From the NCBI GenBank assembly GCA_938041035.1, contig CALHYX010000026.1, positions 62,001 to 126,000 on the forward strand: DNA of 64,000 nucleotides, written 5' to 3'. This document shows positions 1 to 7,997 of this stretch, piece by piece (within the stretch, counting starts at the first letter, position 1; the number at the start of each line of letters is the position of its first letter). The translations under genes were made by a program, and so were the position numbers. Source of the stretch: an uncultured Acidimicrobiales bacterium (GTDB lineage: Bacteria; Actinomycetota; Acidimicrobiia; Acidimicrobiales; SHLQ01). The notes beneath the pieces were generated by a model. It was not told the origin of the DNA, ran no database searches, and saw only the letters and a list, made by a program, of their open reading frames with translations.

Positions 1-708
1 GAGCTCCCAGTCGAGCACCGCGGCGACCTCGCCGTCGGCGCCGATGATGCAGTTGTCGAGCCGGTAGTCGCCGTGAACGATGCCCGCCGCGCCCTGGTCG
101 GGAATGGCCGAGGCGAGCGCGTCGTGCACCTCGTCGATCGCCGGCAGGTCGCGGGTCTTGGAGGCGTGGAATTGGCGCTGCCAGCGGCGGAGCTGGCGAC
201 CGATGTAGTCCTCGCGCTTGGCGAGATCGCCGAGCCCGACGTCGTCGGGGTCGATCGCATGCAGATGGCCGAGCACGGTGGCGATGCTGCGACTGGACCG
301 TTCGCGGGCGGCCGGATCGGTGGTTTCGGCCACTCGGGCGTTGCGGATGACGGTGCCGTCCACCCAGTCCATCATGAAGAACGGGGCGCCGTTGATCGAG
401 TCGTCCTCGCAGAGCCCGATCATGGTGGGGACGGGAACCGCGCTGTCGTTCAGCGCGGACATGAGGAGATGCTCGCGACCCATGTCGTGAGCGGTGGCGA
501 GCACCTGGCCCAGCGGCGGTCGGCGCAGCACCCATCGGCGGTCGCCGTCGGTGACGTCGTAGGTCAGGTTGGAATGGCCCCCCGCGATGGGGTCGAAGCG
601 AAGTGGCCCGGCCAGCGATCCGACCCGGTCGGTCAACCAGGCGGTTATCGGCCCCGGATCGATACCGGCGACGGCGTCGGAGGGGTCGTTGGCGGCGGAG
701 GTACTCAT
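1..708 (-). CDS. phosphotransferase family protein (APH fold), 3' end cut by window
   Basis: I read this gene directly from the reverse strand; its 3' end lies beyond base 1. Translation from ATG 708 gives about 236 residues. They include the glycine-rich phrase AGGHSNLTYDV near residue 47, the Brenner-type catalytic motif HGDYRLDN near the C-terminal part, and LDWE shortly after, the metal-binding aspartate region of aminoglycoside/choline-type phosphotransferases. This subgroup resembles the N-terminal kinase-like domain of ACAD10/11-type proteins, which in actinobacteria often sit beside acyl-CoA dehydrogenase genes. The physiological substrate cannot be told, and antibiotic resistance is not implied. 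The long plus-strand frame over the same bases is a shadow. Confidence 0.85.
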   Translation of the reverse strand, partial: MSTSAANDPSDAVAGIDPGPITAWLTDRVGSLAGPLRFDPIAGGHSNLTYDVTDGDRRWVLRRPPLGQVLATAHDMGREHLLMSALNDSAVPVPTMIGLCEDDSINGAPFFMMDWVDGTVIRNARVAETTDPAARERSSRSIATVLGHLHAIDPDDVGLGDLAKREDYIGRQLRRWQRQFHASKTRDLPAIDEVHDALASAIPDQGAAGIVHGDYRLDNCIIGADGEVAAVLDWEL

Positions 709-835
709 CGACGTGAACCTAGCGAAGGGGGAGCGGGAGCGCCCTTTCCGGGGTCTAGCCTGAAGGCGGGTGTGCCGTTGGCGTGCGCCCGCAGGACAGG
801 TGCAGCACTACCGCAGTGCCGTTGGAGGCAAAGAC

Positions 836-1639
836 ATGGCTGATGTAACCGACGTCTCGTTCGAGGCCGATGTGATCGAACGGTCCAAGACCGTTCCCGT
901 CGTCGTCGACCTGTGGGCCCCGTGGTGCGGGCCATGCAAGACCCTGGGACCGATCCTCGACAAAGTGATTGGCGCCACCGGCGGCCGGGTCGAGTTGGCC
1001 AAGGTGAACGTCGACGAGAACCCCGCCGTGAGCCAGGCGTTCAAGGTGCAGTCGATTCCGGCGGTGTACGCCATGCGCGACGGGCAGGTGGTCGATGGGT
1101 TCATGGGGGCCCAGGCCGAGGCCGAGGTGCAGCGCTTCGTCGATGGCCTGTACGACGCCGACGCCCCGGCCCCCGATGGCACCGCCGACGAAGCTGCCGG
1201 CGCCCCGGCCCCAGATGGCACCGCCGACGGCGATGACGGGGCCACGATGAGCGAACCGGAGGCGCCGGCCGATCCAATCGAGGCGTTCCTGGCGGTCGGT
1301 GACGCCGAGTCGCTGTCGAAGGCCCTCGCGTTGGCCCCGGAGGACCCGCGGGTGGTGGCCGCCGCTGCCGAGATGTTGGTCGAGGAAGGGCGCACCGACG
1401 ATGCCCTGGCCCTGCTGGCGAAGATCCCCGAGACGGCCGAGACCCGACGGGTTGCCGCGCTTGCTCGCACCGGCGGTGGGGGTACCGATGAGATCGAGGC
1501 CAAACTCGAGGCGCTGTTGTTGAAGGTGAAGGGCGACGACGAGGCTCGTCAGGAATTCATCGACCTGCTCGAGGTCATGGGCCCGGAAGACCCCCGGACC
1601 GCCGCCTTCCGCAAGCGCCTAACCAGCGCCCTCTACTAG
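836..1639 (+). CDS. thioredoxin-domain protein with C-terminal TPR-like region (CnoX/YbbN-like)
   Basis: The protein has 267 residues. An N-terminal thioredoxin fold carries the redox motif WCGPC at residues 30-34. An Ala/Asp/Pro-rich linker at about 112-150 repeats APAPDGTAD twice. The C-terminal half is helical and TPR-like (AAAEMLVEEGRTDDALALLA). This order matches the CnoX/YbbN family of cytoplasmic thioredoxin-like chaperones, some of which keep redox activity. I chose ATG 836 because GGAGG lies just upstream and the domain begins there; the frame is open further upstream but without thioredoxin sequence. It is divergent from the phosphotransferase and convergent with the downstream desulfhydrase gene. 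Confidence 0.88.
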   Translation: MADVTDVSFEADVIERSKTVPVVVDLWAPWCGPCKTLGPILDKVIGATGGRVELAKVNVDENPAVSQAFKVQSIPAVYAMRDGQVVDGFMGAQAEAEVQRFVDGLYDADAPAPDGTADEAAGAPAPDGTADGDDGATMSEPEAPADPIEAFLAVGDAESLSKALALAPEDPRVVAAAAEMLVEEGRTDDALALLAKIPETAETRRVAALARTGGGGTDEIEAKLEALLLKVKGDDEARQEFIDLLEVMGPEDPRTAAFRKRLTSALY

Positions 1640-1652
1640 CCAACGCTCAAAT

Positions 1653-1814
1653 GAACTCACCGGGGGTCAGACCCTCGAACTCACCGGGGGTCAGACCCTC
1701 GAAACCTCAACCTCAGGTAGAGGTTGAGGTCTGCGGGGTCTGACCCCGCGAGAGGTCTGCGAGGTCTGCGGGGTCTGACCCCAAGGGGTGTGCCCGGGGC
1801 GGGGTCTGACCCCG
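1653..1814. repeat. cluster of five GGGGTC(A/T)GACC(C) palindromes with a central hairpin
   Basis: The gap between two convergent genes is almost entirely repeats. A 24-bp unit is tandemly duplicated (1653-1676 and 1677-1700), each copy holding GGGGTCAGACCC. A perfect 11-bp inverted repeat follows (1704-1714 with 1720-1730, 5-nt loop). Three copies of GGGGTCTGACCCC then appear in the opposite orientation (1735-1747, 1770-1782, 1801-1813); the first extends to 8-bp arms. REP/BIME-like elements between convergent genes look like this and can end transcription from both sides. Mobility by a REP-type transposase is inference, since none is encoded in the window. Confidence 0.8.
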
Positions 1815-1824
1815 TGGGGGTGCG

Positions 1825-2817
1825 CTAGGCGGGGATGCCGGCGGGGGCGAAGAGGGCGGGCCAGCCTCCGGTGTTGATGAAGACGACGTCGTCGGCGGCG
1901 CCGAATCGGCCCTCGGCGGCCATGCCGAGCAGGCCGGAGAGGCCTTTGCCCGAATAGGTGCGATCGACCAACCAGCCGCCGGAGCGAGCGGCCCAGGTCA
2001 CCGCGGCATCACCCGCCGACGACGGGATGGCATAGTCGGCGCCGATCCACCGAGTGTCGACCTCGACGTCGGCCGGGTCGATCCGGGCCGGATTATCGAG
2101 CAGTTCGAGGGTGGCGTTGCCGAGTCCCACGATGTCGGGCTGGCCGATGTTGACCCCTTTGGCGACGCCGACCGCGATGACGGCGGGCACGGATTCGCCC
2201 TTCGCCTGGACCGCCGCCCGGCCGGCGAGCAGCCCGGCGTGCGTTCCGCCGCTCGACGAGGTGAAAACGATCGCCGTCGGGTCGATCGCCGCAGATCGGC
2301 ACTGGTCGAGCAGTTCGACGAAGGCGTGGGCGTACCCGGCGGCGCCGACCGGGGTGCTTCCGCCGATGGGTATTGCGTAGGGCGCCAATCCCTCCCGCTC
2401 CAGCTGGTCGGTCACGTCGGCCCGGGCGGCCTCGAGCGCCTCCCAGTCGGCTTCGCCGTGCCCGGTGAAATGGAGGTGGGCACCGAACATCGTCGACAAC
2501 AGTTGGTTGCCCATCGCTTCACCGGTGTTGCCACCGGCGAGCACCAGGTGGACCGGGAGATCGAGTTTGGCCCCGGCGGCGGCGGTCATGCGGCAGTGGT
2601 TCGACTGGGCCGCCCCGACGGTGAGCAATGCCCCCGCACCGGCTGCGACGGCTGCGCCGCAAAGAAATTCGAGCTTGCGGGCCTTGTTGCCCCCACCACC
2701 GAGCCCGGTCAGGTCGTCGCGCTTCACCCAGAGGCGAGCACCGCCATCGAGGACGGGTCCAACCTCGAGCGGGGTGGGCAGGGTGGCGAGCAACTGGCGA
2801 TCGACGCTACGGAACAT
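1825..2817 (-). CDS. D-cysteine desulfhydrase / ACC deaminase-family PLP enzyme
   Basis: The 330-residue protein is full length for this fold-type II PLP family. The segment GGGGNKARKLEFL near residue 40 contains the lysine expected to form the Schiff base. Also present are VGAAQSNHCRMTAAAG (substrate and phosphate binding) and TSSSGGTHAGLLAG, the glycine/serine loop holding the PLP phosphate. Known members convert D-cysteine to pyruvate, ammonia and H2S, or deaminate 1-aminocyclopropane-1-carboxylate. Sequence by eye favours D-cysteine desulfhydrase but does not settle the substrate. The start ATG 2817 sits about 110 bp from the divergent comEA start. Confidence 0.82.
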   Translation of the reverse strand: MFRSVDRQLLATLPTPLEVGPVLDGGARLWVKRDDLTGLGGGGNKARKLEFLCGAAVAAGAGALLTVGAAQSNHCRMTAAAGAKLDLPVHLVLAGGNTGEAMGNQLLSTMFGAHLHFTGHGEADWEALEAARADVTDQLEREGLAPYAIPIGGSTPVGAAGYAHAFVELLDQCRSAAIDPTAIVFTSSSGGTHAGLLAGRAAVQAKGESVPAVIAVGVAKGVNIGQPDIVGLGNATLELLDNPARIDPADVEVDTRWIGADYAIPSSAGDAAVTWAARSGGWLVDRTYSGKGLSGLLGMAAEGRFGAADDVVFINTGGWPALFAPAGIPA

Positions 2818-2930
2818 CCCCGCAATCTAGGCAGCTCGACGTCCGTCGGCCCGACGCATCGATCGACAGGGCCGCGCTAGGGTGGGCCCCCACGGCTTCC
2901 CCCGCCAGTGCTCTGCAACGGAGAACAGCC

Positions 2931-3725
2931 GTGACGCACCCCACTGCGGTGCCGGAGTCCGACGGTGCTGCCGCCGACTCCATCGAACCATCGCGCGACG
3001 CGCCTCAGGATCCACTCGAGGCACTGCGCCATCCGCCCGACCGCGACGCCACGTGGTCGCGCCGCAGCGCCGTCGCCCAGATACCGGTGGTGTGGCTGCG
3101 CCAGCGGTTCGGCGCCGAACCCGGTCGGATGCTCGGCGGGTTGGCCGTGGTGATCGCGGTCGGCGTTGCCGGTTGGTGGTTGGTGCGCCCTCCGCAACCC
3201 CCGGTGGAGACCCTTCTGCCGATGGCTACCGCCCCGGTCGCTTCGAACCCGTCGATCGCATCGAGCGCCCCCTCGGCGCCGCCGCTGGAGTCGCTGGTGG
3301 TGCACGTCGCCGGCGCGGTGGCGCAGCCGGGTCTGTACGAACTCGCGAGCGGTGCTCGGGTTGCCGATGCCGTCGCCGCCGCGGGCGGGGTGACGGCGAG
3401 CGCGGATGAGCGGACCCTGAACCTGGCCGCTCGGGTGGTCGACGGTCAACGGGTGTACATCGTGGCCGTCGGCGAGACTGCACCACCCGCCGCGGTCAAC
3501 GGGGCCGCAGGCTCAGGTGAGGGAGCGGGCGACGTCGGCCCGGTCGATCTCAATCGGGCCACCGCCGACGAGCTCGAGGAGTTGCCCGGGGTGGGCCCGG
3601 CCACCGCGGCGGCGATTATCGAACACCGCGAGCGGCAGCCCTTCGTCATCGTCGACGACCTGCTCGACGTCGCCGGAATCGGCGAGGCCACCCTCGCCCG
3701 GTTGCGGCCACTGGTGATGGTTTGA
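2931..3725 (+). CDS. comEA: ComEA-type DNA-binding competence protein
   Basis: The 264-residue protein starts at GTG 2931, preceded by GGAGA. A cytoplasmic N-terminus leads to one membrane segment (about 67-85), then a Ser/Pro linker, an SLBB-type domain (about 121-180, VVHVAGAVAQPGLYEL) and a C-terminal helix-hairpin-helix pair (about 203-264, DLNRATADELEELPGVG and DVAGIGEATLARL). This is the ComEA order: a membrane-anchored receptor that binds incoming double-stranded DNA outside the cell and hands it to the ComEC channel. comEC begins 6 bp downstream, so the two are surely one operon. The frame continues upstream of GTG but overlaps the divergent gene's start. Confidence 0.92.
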   Translation: MTHPTAVPESDGAAADSIEPSRDAPQDPLEALRHPPDRDATWSRRSAVAQIPVVWLRQRFGAEPGRMLGGLAVVIAVGVAGWWLVRPPQPPVETLLPMATAPVASNPSIASSAPSAPPLESLVVHVAGAVAQPGLYELASGARVADAVAAAGGVTASADERTLNLAARVVDGQRVYIVAVGETAPPAAVNGAAGSGEGAGDVGPVDLNRATADELEELPGVGPATAAAIIEHRERQPFVIVDDLLDVAGIGEATLARLRPLVMV

Positions 3726-3731
3726 CCCCCG

Positions 3732-5567
3732 ATGACCATGACCGATGACAGCTGGGTGGTGGCCGGGGCCGCAGCCCTGTGGCTGGGCGCCTGGGCGGGG
3801 CTCGGGTTCGGCCTCGACGCTCCGGCTCGGCTGGCCCTCGTGGTGGCCGCCGCCGGCTTGGCGAGGCCCGGTTCGGGGCGGCCGATGCCGTGGACCCGGC
3901 TAGGGGCGCTTTGTCTGCTCGGCTTTGCGTTGGCGGCCGGGGGCCATCGGGCCGAGCCGCCGCCTCCCGCCAACGTCGACGAGGTGGTGACCCTGCTGGC
4001 CGATCCCGAGGCGTTCGGCCGATCGGCCCGCGCCGACGCCGCGTCGTCGATCGGGCGGGTGGAGGTCGTGGCCGACGGTTCCCTTGCCCCCGGCCTCGGT
4101 CGACGGGCGATGGGGGAGGAGGTTCGGGTGGCGGGCCGTTTTCGGAGCACGGCCGCCGACGAGCCCTGGCTGCAGCGCCGCGGCGTCGTCGGTGTGGTGA
4201 CGCTCGATCGCCTCGACTGGTGGCGAACCGGCCGCCCCGTCACCCGGGTGGCCAACGGTCTGCGCCGTCGTTTGATCGATGGCGCTGCGTCGCTCGACCC
4301 GCAACAGCGGGCGCTGTTCACCGGGTTCGTCCTCGGCGATGATCGCGGACAGAGCGCCAAGGTGGCCGACGACTTTCGCGGCGCCGGTCTGGGTCATCTG
4401 CTGGTGGTGTCGGGGCAGAATGTGGCCTTCGTGTTGGCCCTGGCGGCACCGGCCCTGGCTCGGCTGGGCACCCGGAGTCGGTGGGTGGCCACCGTTGGCG
4501 TCATCGCCTTCTTCGCCCTGCTCACCCGGTTTGAGCCGTCGGTGCTGCGAGCGTCGGCGATGGCCGGACTGGCTGCGACCGCGGTCGCGGTAGGGCGGTC
4601 GGCGTCGGGCTTGCGCCTGCTCGCCGTCGCCGTCGGCGGCATCGTCGTGGTGCGGCCAACGCTCGTGACCTCGGTGGCCTTTCAGCTGTCGGTCGCGGCG
4701 TCGCTCGGCATCCTGGTGCTGAGCCCGGTGGTCAGCCGCTGGTTGCCGGGCCCGGCCGCGCTGACGAACCCCATCGCGGTCACCGTCGGCGCCCAGCTGG
4801 CGGTGACCCCACTCCTGATCGCCCGATTCGGCGGGGTGCCGGTGGCCTCGATACCCGCCAACCTGCTGGCCGGACCGGCGGCCGCGCCGATCACCGTGTG
4901 GGGGCTGTCGGGCGGTCTGGTGGCCGGTGTGGTGGGCGAACCGTTCGCCGGGTGGATCCACACGCCCACCGGTTGGCTCATCGCCTGGGTGCAGCTGGTG
5001 GCCTCCGTCGCCGCCCGATCGTCATTGGGCGAGGTTGGGCCCGCTCAGCTCGTCGGGTTCGCGCTGGCCGTCGCCGCCGGCCGGTGGCTCGGCGATCGCC
5101 GCCGGTGGGCACGCCATCTGGTGGTCGTGGTGGCCGCCGGTGCCGTGCTCGGCCCGGCGGCCGGGCTCCACCGGCCACCGCCGATGGCGGAGCTCGCTCC
5201 CGGCGTCACGGCGTGGCGGTCGAACGGCGTCGTGGTCGTCGCACTGGGGGCTGATGTGCGCGAGGCTTCGGCGCTCGCGGGGTTGCGCGGCATGGGTGTC
5301 GGCCACATCGATCTTCTGGTCGCAACGGCCGCCGGGCCGGGATCGTGGCGCACCTTGCAGGCGCTCGACGATCGCTATGCCGCCCGCCGTACGATCGTCC
5401 CCGTCGCCCTCGCCCGATCGGGTGCCACCACCGTCGGAGCGGGCGGGCTGGTGTGGTCGGCGGGCGGGCTACACGTGACGATCTCGCCGGCCGAAGGCGA
5501 GTCGAACGGCGAGCTCCCTCGCGCGGTCGAGGTCGCGGTGATCGAGTTGGCTACTGTGCCTCCATGA
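3732..5567 (+). CDS. comEC: ComEC/Rec2-type DNA uptake channel with degenerate C-terminal domain
   Basis: This 611-residue polytopic membrane protein has the competence signature FTGFVLGDDRGQ followed by GLGHLLVVSGQNVAFVLALA, diagnostic of the ComEC membrane domain that passes single-stranded DNA inward. About ten hydrophobic segments follow. In full-length ComEC (typically 700-800 residues) the C-terminus is a metallo-beta-lactamase-fold domain with a THxxxDH zinc motif. Here the equivalent place reads GHIDLLVATAAGPGSW, with no histidine cluster, and the domain is short. The channel is therefore probably intact while the putative nuclease domain is degenerate. The last codons overlap a 33-codon ORF by ATGA. 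Confidence 0.9.
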   Translation: MTMTDDSWVVAGAAALWLGAWAGLGFGLDAPARLALVVAAAGLARPGSGRPMPWTRLGALCLLGFALAAGGHRAEPPPPANVDEVVTLLADPEAFGRSARADAASSIGRVEVVADGSLAPGLGRRAMGEEVRVAGRFRSTAADEPWLQRRGVVGVVTLDRLDWWRTGRPVTRVANGLRRRLIDGAASLDPQQRALFTGFVLGDDRGQSAKVADDFRGAGLGHLLVVSGQNVAFVLALAAPALARLGTRSRWVATVGVIAFFALLTRFEPSVLRASAMAGLAATAVAVGRSASGLRLLAVAVGGIVVVRPTLVTSVAFQLSVAASLGILVLSPVVSRWLPGPAALTNPIAVTVGAQLAVTPLLIARFGGVPVASIPANLLAGPAAAPITVWGLSGGLVAGVVGEPFAGWIHTPTGWLIAWVQLVASVAARSSLGEVGPAQLVGFALAVAAGRWLGDRRRWARHLVVVVAAGAVLGPAAGLHRPPPMAELAPGVTAWRSNGVVVVALGADVREASALAGLRGMGVGHIDLLVATAAGPGSWRTLQALDDRYAARRTIVPVALARSGATTVGAGGLVWSAGGLHVTISPAEGESNGELPRAVEVAVIELATVPP

Positions 5568-5665
5568 CCGCGCGTCTCGCCGCCCCGCCACCCATCGCGG
5601 CAAAGATCATCCCACTGACCACCCGGCGGTCCACCCCGCCGATCACCGGGCCGCGGCCGACGTGA
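5564..5665 (+). CDS. 33-codon ORF bridging comEC and folP2-type gene
   Basis: This ORF starts at an ATG overlapping the comEC stop (ATGA, 5564-5567) and ends in a TGA overlapping the GTG start of the next gene (GTGA, 5662-5665). The 33-residue product is basic and proline-rich (LAAPPPIAAK, TRRSTPPITG). I do not recognise it. The exact overlaps at both ends suggest it may be translated to carry ribosomes into the next gene, or may simply result from a re-annotated start of that gene. Protein function is unsupported. Confidence 0.4.
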   Translation: MTARLAAPPPIAAKIIPLTTRRSTPPITGPRPT

Positions 5666-6543
5666 TCCTCGAACTCGGTGCCGGCCACCGGTTCGATGTG
5701 ACCACCCGGGCGCTCGTGATGGGCATCTTGAACCGCACGCCGGATTCGTTCTATGACGGCGGCGAGTACTTCGGCTTCGACGACTTCCTGCGCAAGGCCG
5801 AGGGCTTGGTCGCCGACGGTGCCGACTTCCTCGATGTCGGCGGTTCCAAGGCCGGCCCCGGCCCCGAGGTCACGGTGGCCGAGGAGCTCGATCGGGTGGT
5901 GCCCGCCGTCGAGGAGCTGCGCAAGCGGTTCGACCTACCCATCTCCGTCGACACCTTCCGGGCCGTCGTGTTGGACGAGTCGTGCAAGGTCGGTGCTTCG
6001 GTCGGCAACGACATCAGCGGATTCGCCGACCCCGAGTTCCTGGCCGTCGCCGCCCGCCACGACGCGGCTGTCGTGGCCTGTCACGTGCGGTTGGCGCCCC
6101 GGGTCCACGACCCCGAGCCGCTTTATGCCGATGTGGTCGACGATGTGCGGGAGTTCCTGGCCCTGCGGGCGCAGTGGGCACTCGACGCGGGAATTCCGCA
6201 TCAGCGGATCATGGTCGACGCCGGCATGGATCTGGGTAAGACCCCGCCGCTGTCGACCGCGTTGTTGCGCAACTCCGACGATCTTGTGCAGCTCGGTTTC
6301 CCGGTGTTTCTGTCGTGCTCCAACAAGGGTTTTCTGGGTGAACTCGCCGGAGCGGAGATCGACGAACGACATCATGCAACCATGGCCGCCCACGCGCTGG
6401 GCATCGGGCTCGGGTGTCGCATTCTGCGCAGTCACGATGCGCGCGGCAACAGGCGCATCGTGGAGATGATGAGCGCCCTGCTGGAACAACGCGAGGCCAC
6501 CGCGGCCGGCGTCATGCCGCATCAGGAGTCGGTGGCCCGGTGA
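5662..6543 (+). CDS. dihydropteroate synthase homologue, FolP2 type
   Basis: The 293-residue TIM-barrel protein is clearly of the DHPS family (LVMGILNRTPDSFYDGG near the N-terminus). The canonical folate-pathway motifs are altered: the pABA/pterin loop GGESTRPG reads GGSKAGPG, the DPGxGFGK segment reads DAGMDLGKT, and the late SRK motif reads SCSNKGFLG. As I recall them, these variants match mycobacterial FolP2, the paralogue reported to lack DHPS activity and lying near glucosyl-3-phosphoglycerate synthase genes. It is therefore more likely a FolP2-type protein of uncertain reaction than the folate enzyme. GTG 5662 overlaps the preceding micro-ORF, and the stop overlaps holA (GTGA). Confidence 0.82.
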   Translation: MILELGAGHRFDVTTRALVMGILNRTPDSFYDGGEYFGFDDFLRKAEGLVADGADFLDVGGSKAGPGPEVTVAEELDRVVPAVEELRKRFDLPISVDTFRAVVLDESCKVGASVGNDISGFADPEFLAVAARHDAAVVACHVRLAPRVHDPEPLYADVVDDVREFLALRAQWALDAGIPHQRIMVDAGMDLGKTPPLSTALLRNSDDLVQLGFPVFLSCSNKGFLGELAGAEIDERHHATMAAHALGIGLGCRILRSHDARGNRRIVEMMSALLEQREATAAGVMPHQESVAR

Positions 6544-7550
6544 GCATCGTGGTTATCAAGGGCAACGACCCCGTGCTGCTCGGCGATGAGGTTCGCTCGC
6601 GCGTCGATGCGCTGGTCGGCGACGCCGATCGCAGCCTGGTGGTCGAGGAACTCACCGAGGAGACCTACCGCCTCGACGACCAGTTCGAGATCTCCCGCCT
6701 GGTCGACGCCGCCCAGACCCCGCCGTTCCTCACCGACTTTCGGGTGGTGGTGGCGCGGCACTGCGGCCGGTTCAGCAAGGCGGCCGATGTCGCGCCGCTG
6801 GTGCGCTATCTCGCGGATCCGTTGGCATCGTCGCGGCTGGTGCTGGTGTGGGAGGTCGGGGTCTCGCCCAAGCAGGATCGAATGCCGGCCATTCCCAAAA
6901 GCCTGAGGGAAGCCGTCGAGGGCGCCGGGGGAGAGGTCGTCGATGTCGTCATCCCCATGAAGGGGGCGTCCAAGTGGCTCGACGCCAAGCTGGCGTCGTC
7001 GGAGGTGCGCCTTGACCGGGCGGCCGTCAGCCTCATCGGCGAGCGCCTGGGCGAGGACCGCAGCCGCGTGCTCGGTCTGATCGGAACGCTCGAAGCCACC
7101 TTTGGGCCGGGCACGGCGCTATCGGCGGACGATGTCGAGCCGTACCTGGGCGAGAAGGGGTCGGTGCCGCCGTGGGATCTCACCGACGCGATCGATGCGG
7201 GCGACACCCCGAAGGCGCTGGAGATGTTGAGCCGGATGACCGGCGCCGGCGATCGCCACGCCATGCAGATCATGGCGACGCTGAACACCCACTACGGGCG
7301 CATGCTGCGACTGGACGGGGCGAACGCAGCCAACGACAAGGCCGCCGCCACCATGCTCGGTATGAAGGGCAGCACGTACCCGGCCAAGAAGGCCCTCACC
7401 CAGACGCGGCGGTTGGGCTCAGAGAAGGTGCACCAGGCCATCAGGTTGCTGGCGCAGGCCGATCTCGACCTGCGCGGCGGCAAGGCCTGGCCGAACGAGC
7501 TGGTTCTCGAAGTGCTGATCGCTCGACTGGCGCGTCTCGGTCGACGGTAG
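6540..7550 (+). CDS. holA: DNA polymerase III subunit delta
   Basis: The 336-residue protein starts at GTG 6540, overlapping the preceding stop by 4 nt. It has the usual HolA features: an N-terminal VVIKGNDPVLLGDEVRSRV segment, an AAA-like fold lacking a working Walker A motif, and a C-terminal collar domain with LAQADLDLRGG...LVLEVLIARLARL. Delta opens the beta clamp as part of the clamp loader. The convergent rpsT gene 16 bp downstream is the usual actinobacterial neighbour and supports the call. The frame is open upstream, but that stretch is a shadow of the FolP2-type gene. Confidence 0.9.
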   Translation: MSIVVIKGNDPVLLGDEVRSRVDALVGDADRSLVVEELTEETYRLDDQFEISRLVDAAQTPPFLTDFRVVVARHCGRFSKAADVAPLVRYLADPLASSRLVLVWEVGVSPKQDRMPAIPKSLREAVEGAGGEVVDVVIPMKGASKWLDAKLASSEVRLDRAAVSLIGERLGEDRSRVLGLIGTLEATFGPGTALSADDVEPYLGEKGSVPPWDLTDAIDAGDTPKALEMLSRMTGAGDRHAMQIMATLNTHYGRMLRLDGANAANDKAAATMLGMKGSTYPAKKALTQTRRLGSEKVHQAIRLLAQADLDLRGGKAWPNELVLEVLIARLARLGRR

Positions 7551-7566
7551 TCGTGGGCGGCGGTGG

Positions 7567-7815
7567 TTAACCGCGGACCCGCTTCGTCAGGCGGGACTTC
7601 TTGCGGGCGGCGGTGTTCTTGTGCATGACGCCCTTGGCCACGGCCTTGTCGATCTGGCTGATGGCCGCGGTGAGAACTTCGGCCGAATCATCGGAACCGG
7701 CAGCGGCTTCGGCAGCGCGAACGCGGGTCTTGACCGCCGAGCGGACGCCCTTGTTCCGAACGCGGTTGCGTTCGTTCTGCCGGTTGCGCTTGATCTGGCT
7801 TTTGATGTTCGCCAC
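7567..7815 (-). CDS. rpsT: 30S ribosomal protein S20
   Basis: The 82-residue, very basic protein begins MANIKSQIKRNRQNERNR and has the S20 body with KGVMHKNTAARKKSRL near the C-terminus. S20 is a primary 16S rRNA binding protein of the small subunit. It is transcribed away from lepA, which is divergent, and converges on holA. A promoter-like element and a small leader hairpin lie upstream (see separate entries). S20 is known to repress its own translation in Escherichia coli; whether the leader serves that role here is not visible. Confidence 0.97.
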   Translation of the reverse strand: MANIKSQIKRNRQNERNRVRNKGVRSAVKTRVRAAEAAAGSDDSAEVLTAAISQIDKAVAKGVMHKNTAARKKSRLTKRVRG

Positions 7816-7838
7816 GGTGGCCCTCAGGTTGAAAAACT

Positions 7839-7888
7839 GGCTGCGAATAGCAGCCGCTTATCGTAGCTGGCGAAAGAGGCCGCGCCTA
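7839..7888 (-). promoter_or_regulatory. candidate rpsT promoter and leader hairpin
   Basis: Reading the minus strand, TAGGCG (7888-7883) and TACGAT (7865-7860) are separated by 17 nt. The -10 is a good actinobacterial TANNNT box and the -35 is weak. Just downstream in the leader is a hairpin with 6-bp arms GGCTGC/GCAGCC and a 5-nt loop (7839-7855). The next recognisable element is the rpsT start at 7815. Confidence 0.45.
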
Positions 7889-7997
7889 CCCGGACGCCGC
7901 ACCGGGTTCCGACCCCGGATTCGGGCACTGCCGGGGCGGCTCGAAGGCCCTCGCTTCGGTGGCTCGACGCCGGTCCTCAGATACCGTCACGGGTGGC

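Noticed and set aside
1..708. Aminoglycoside resistance gene
   Set aside because: Only the general phosphotransferase fold is visible. The sequence resembles the broad APH-like family and gives no basis for a resistance claim.
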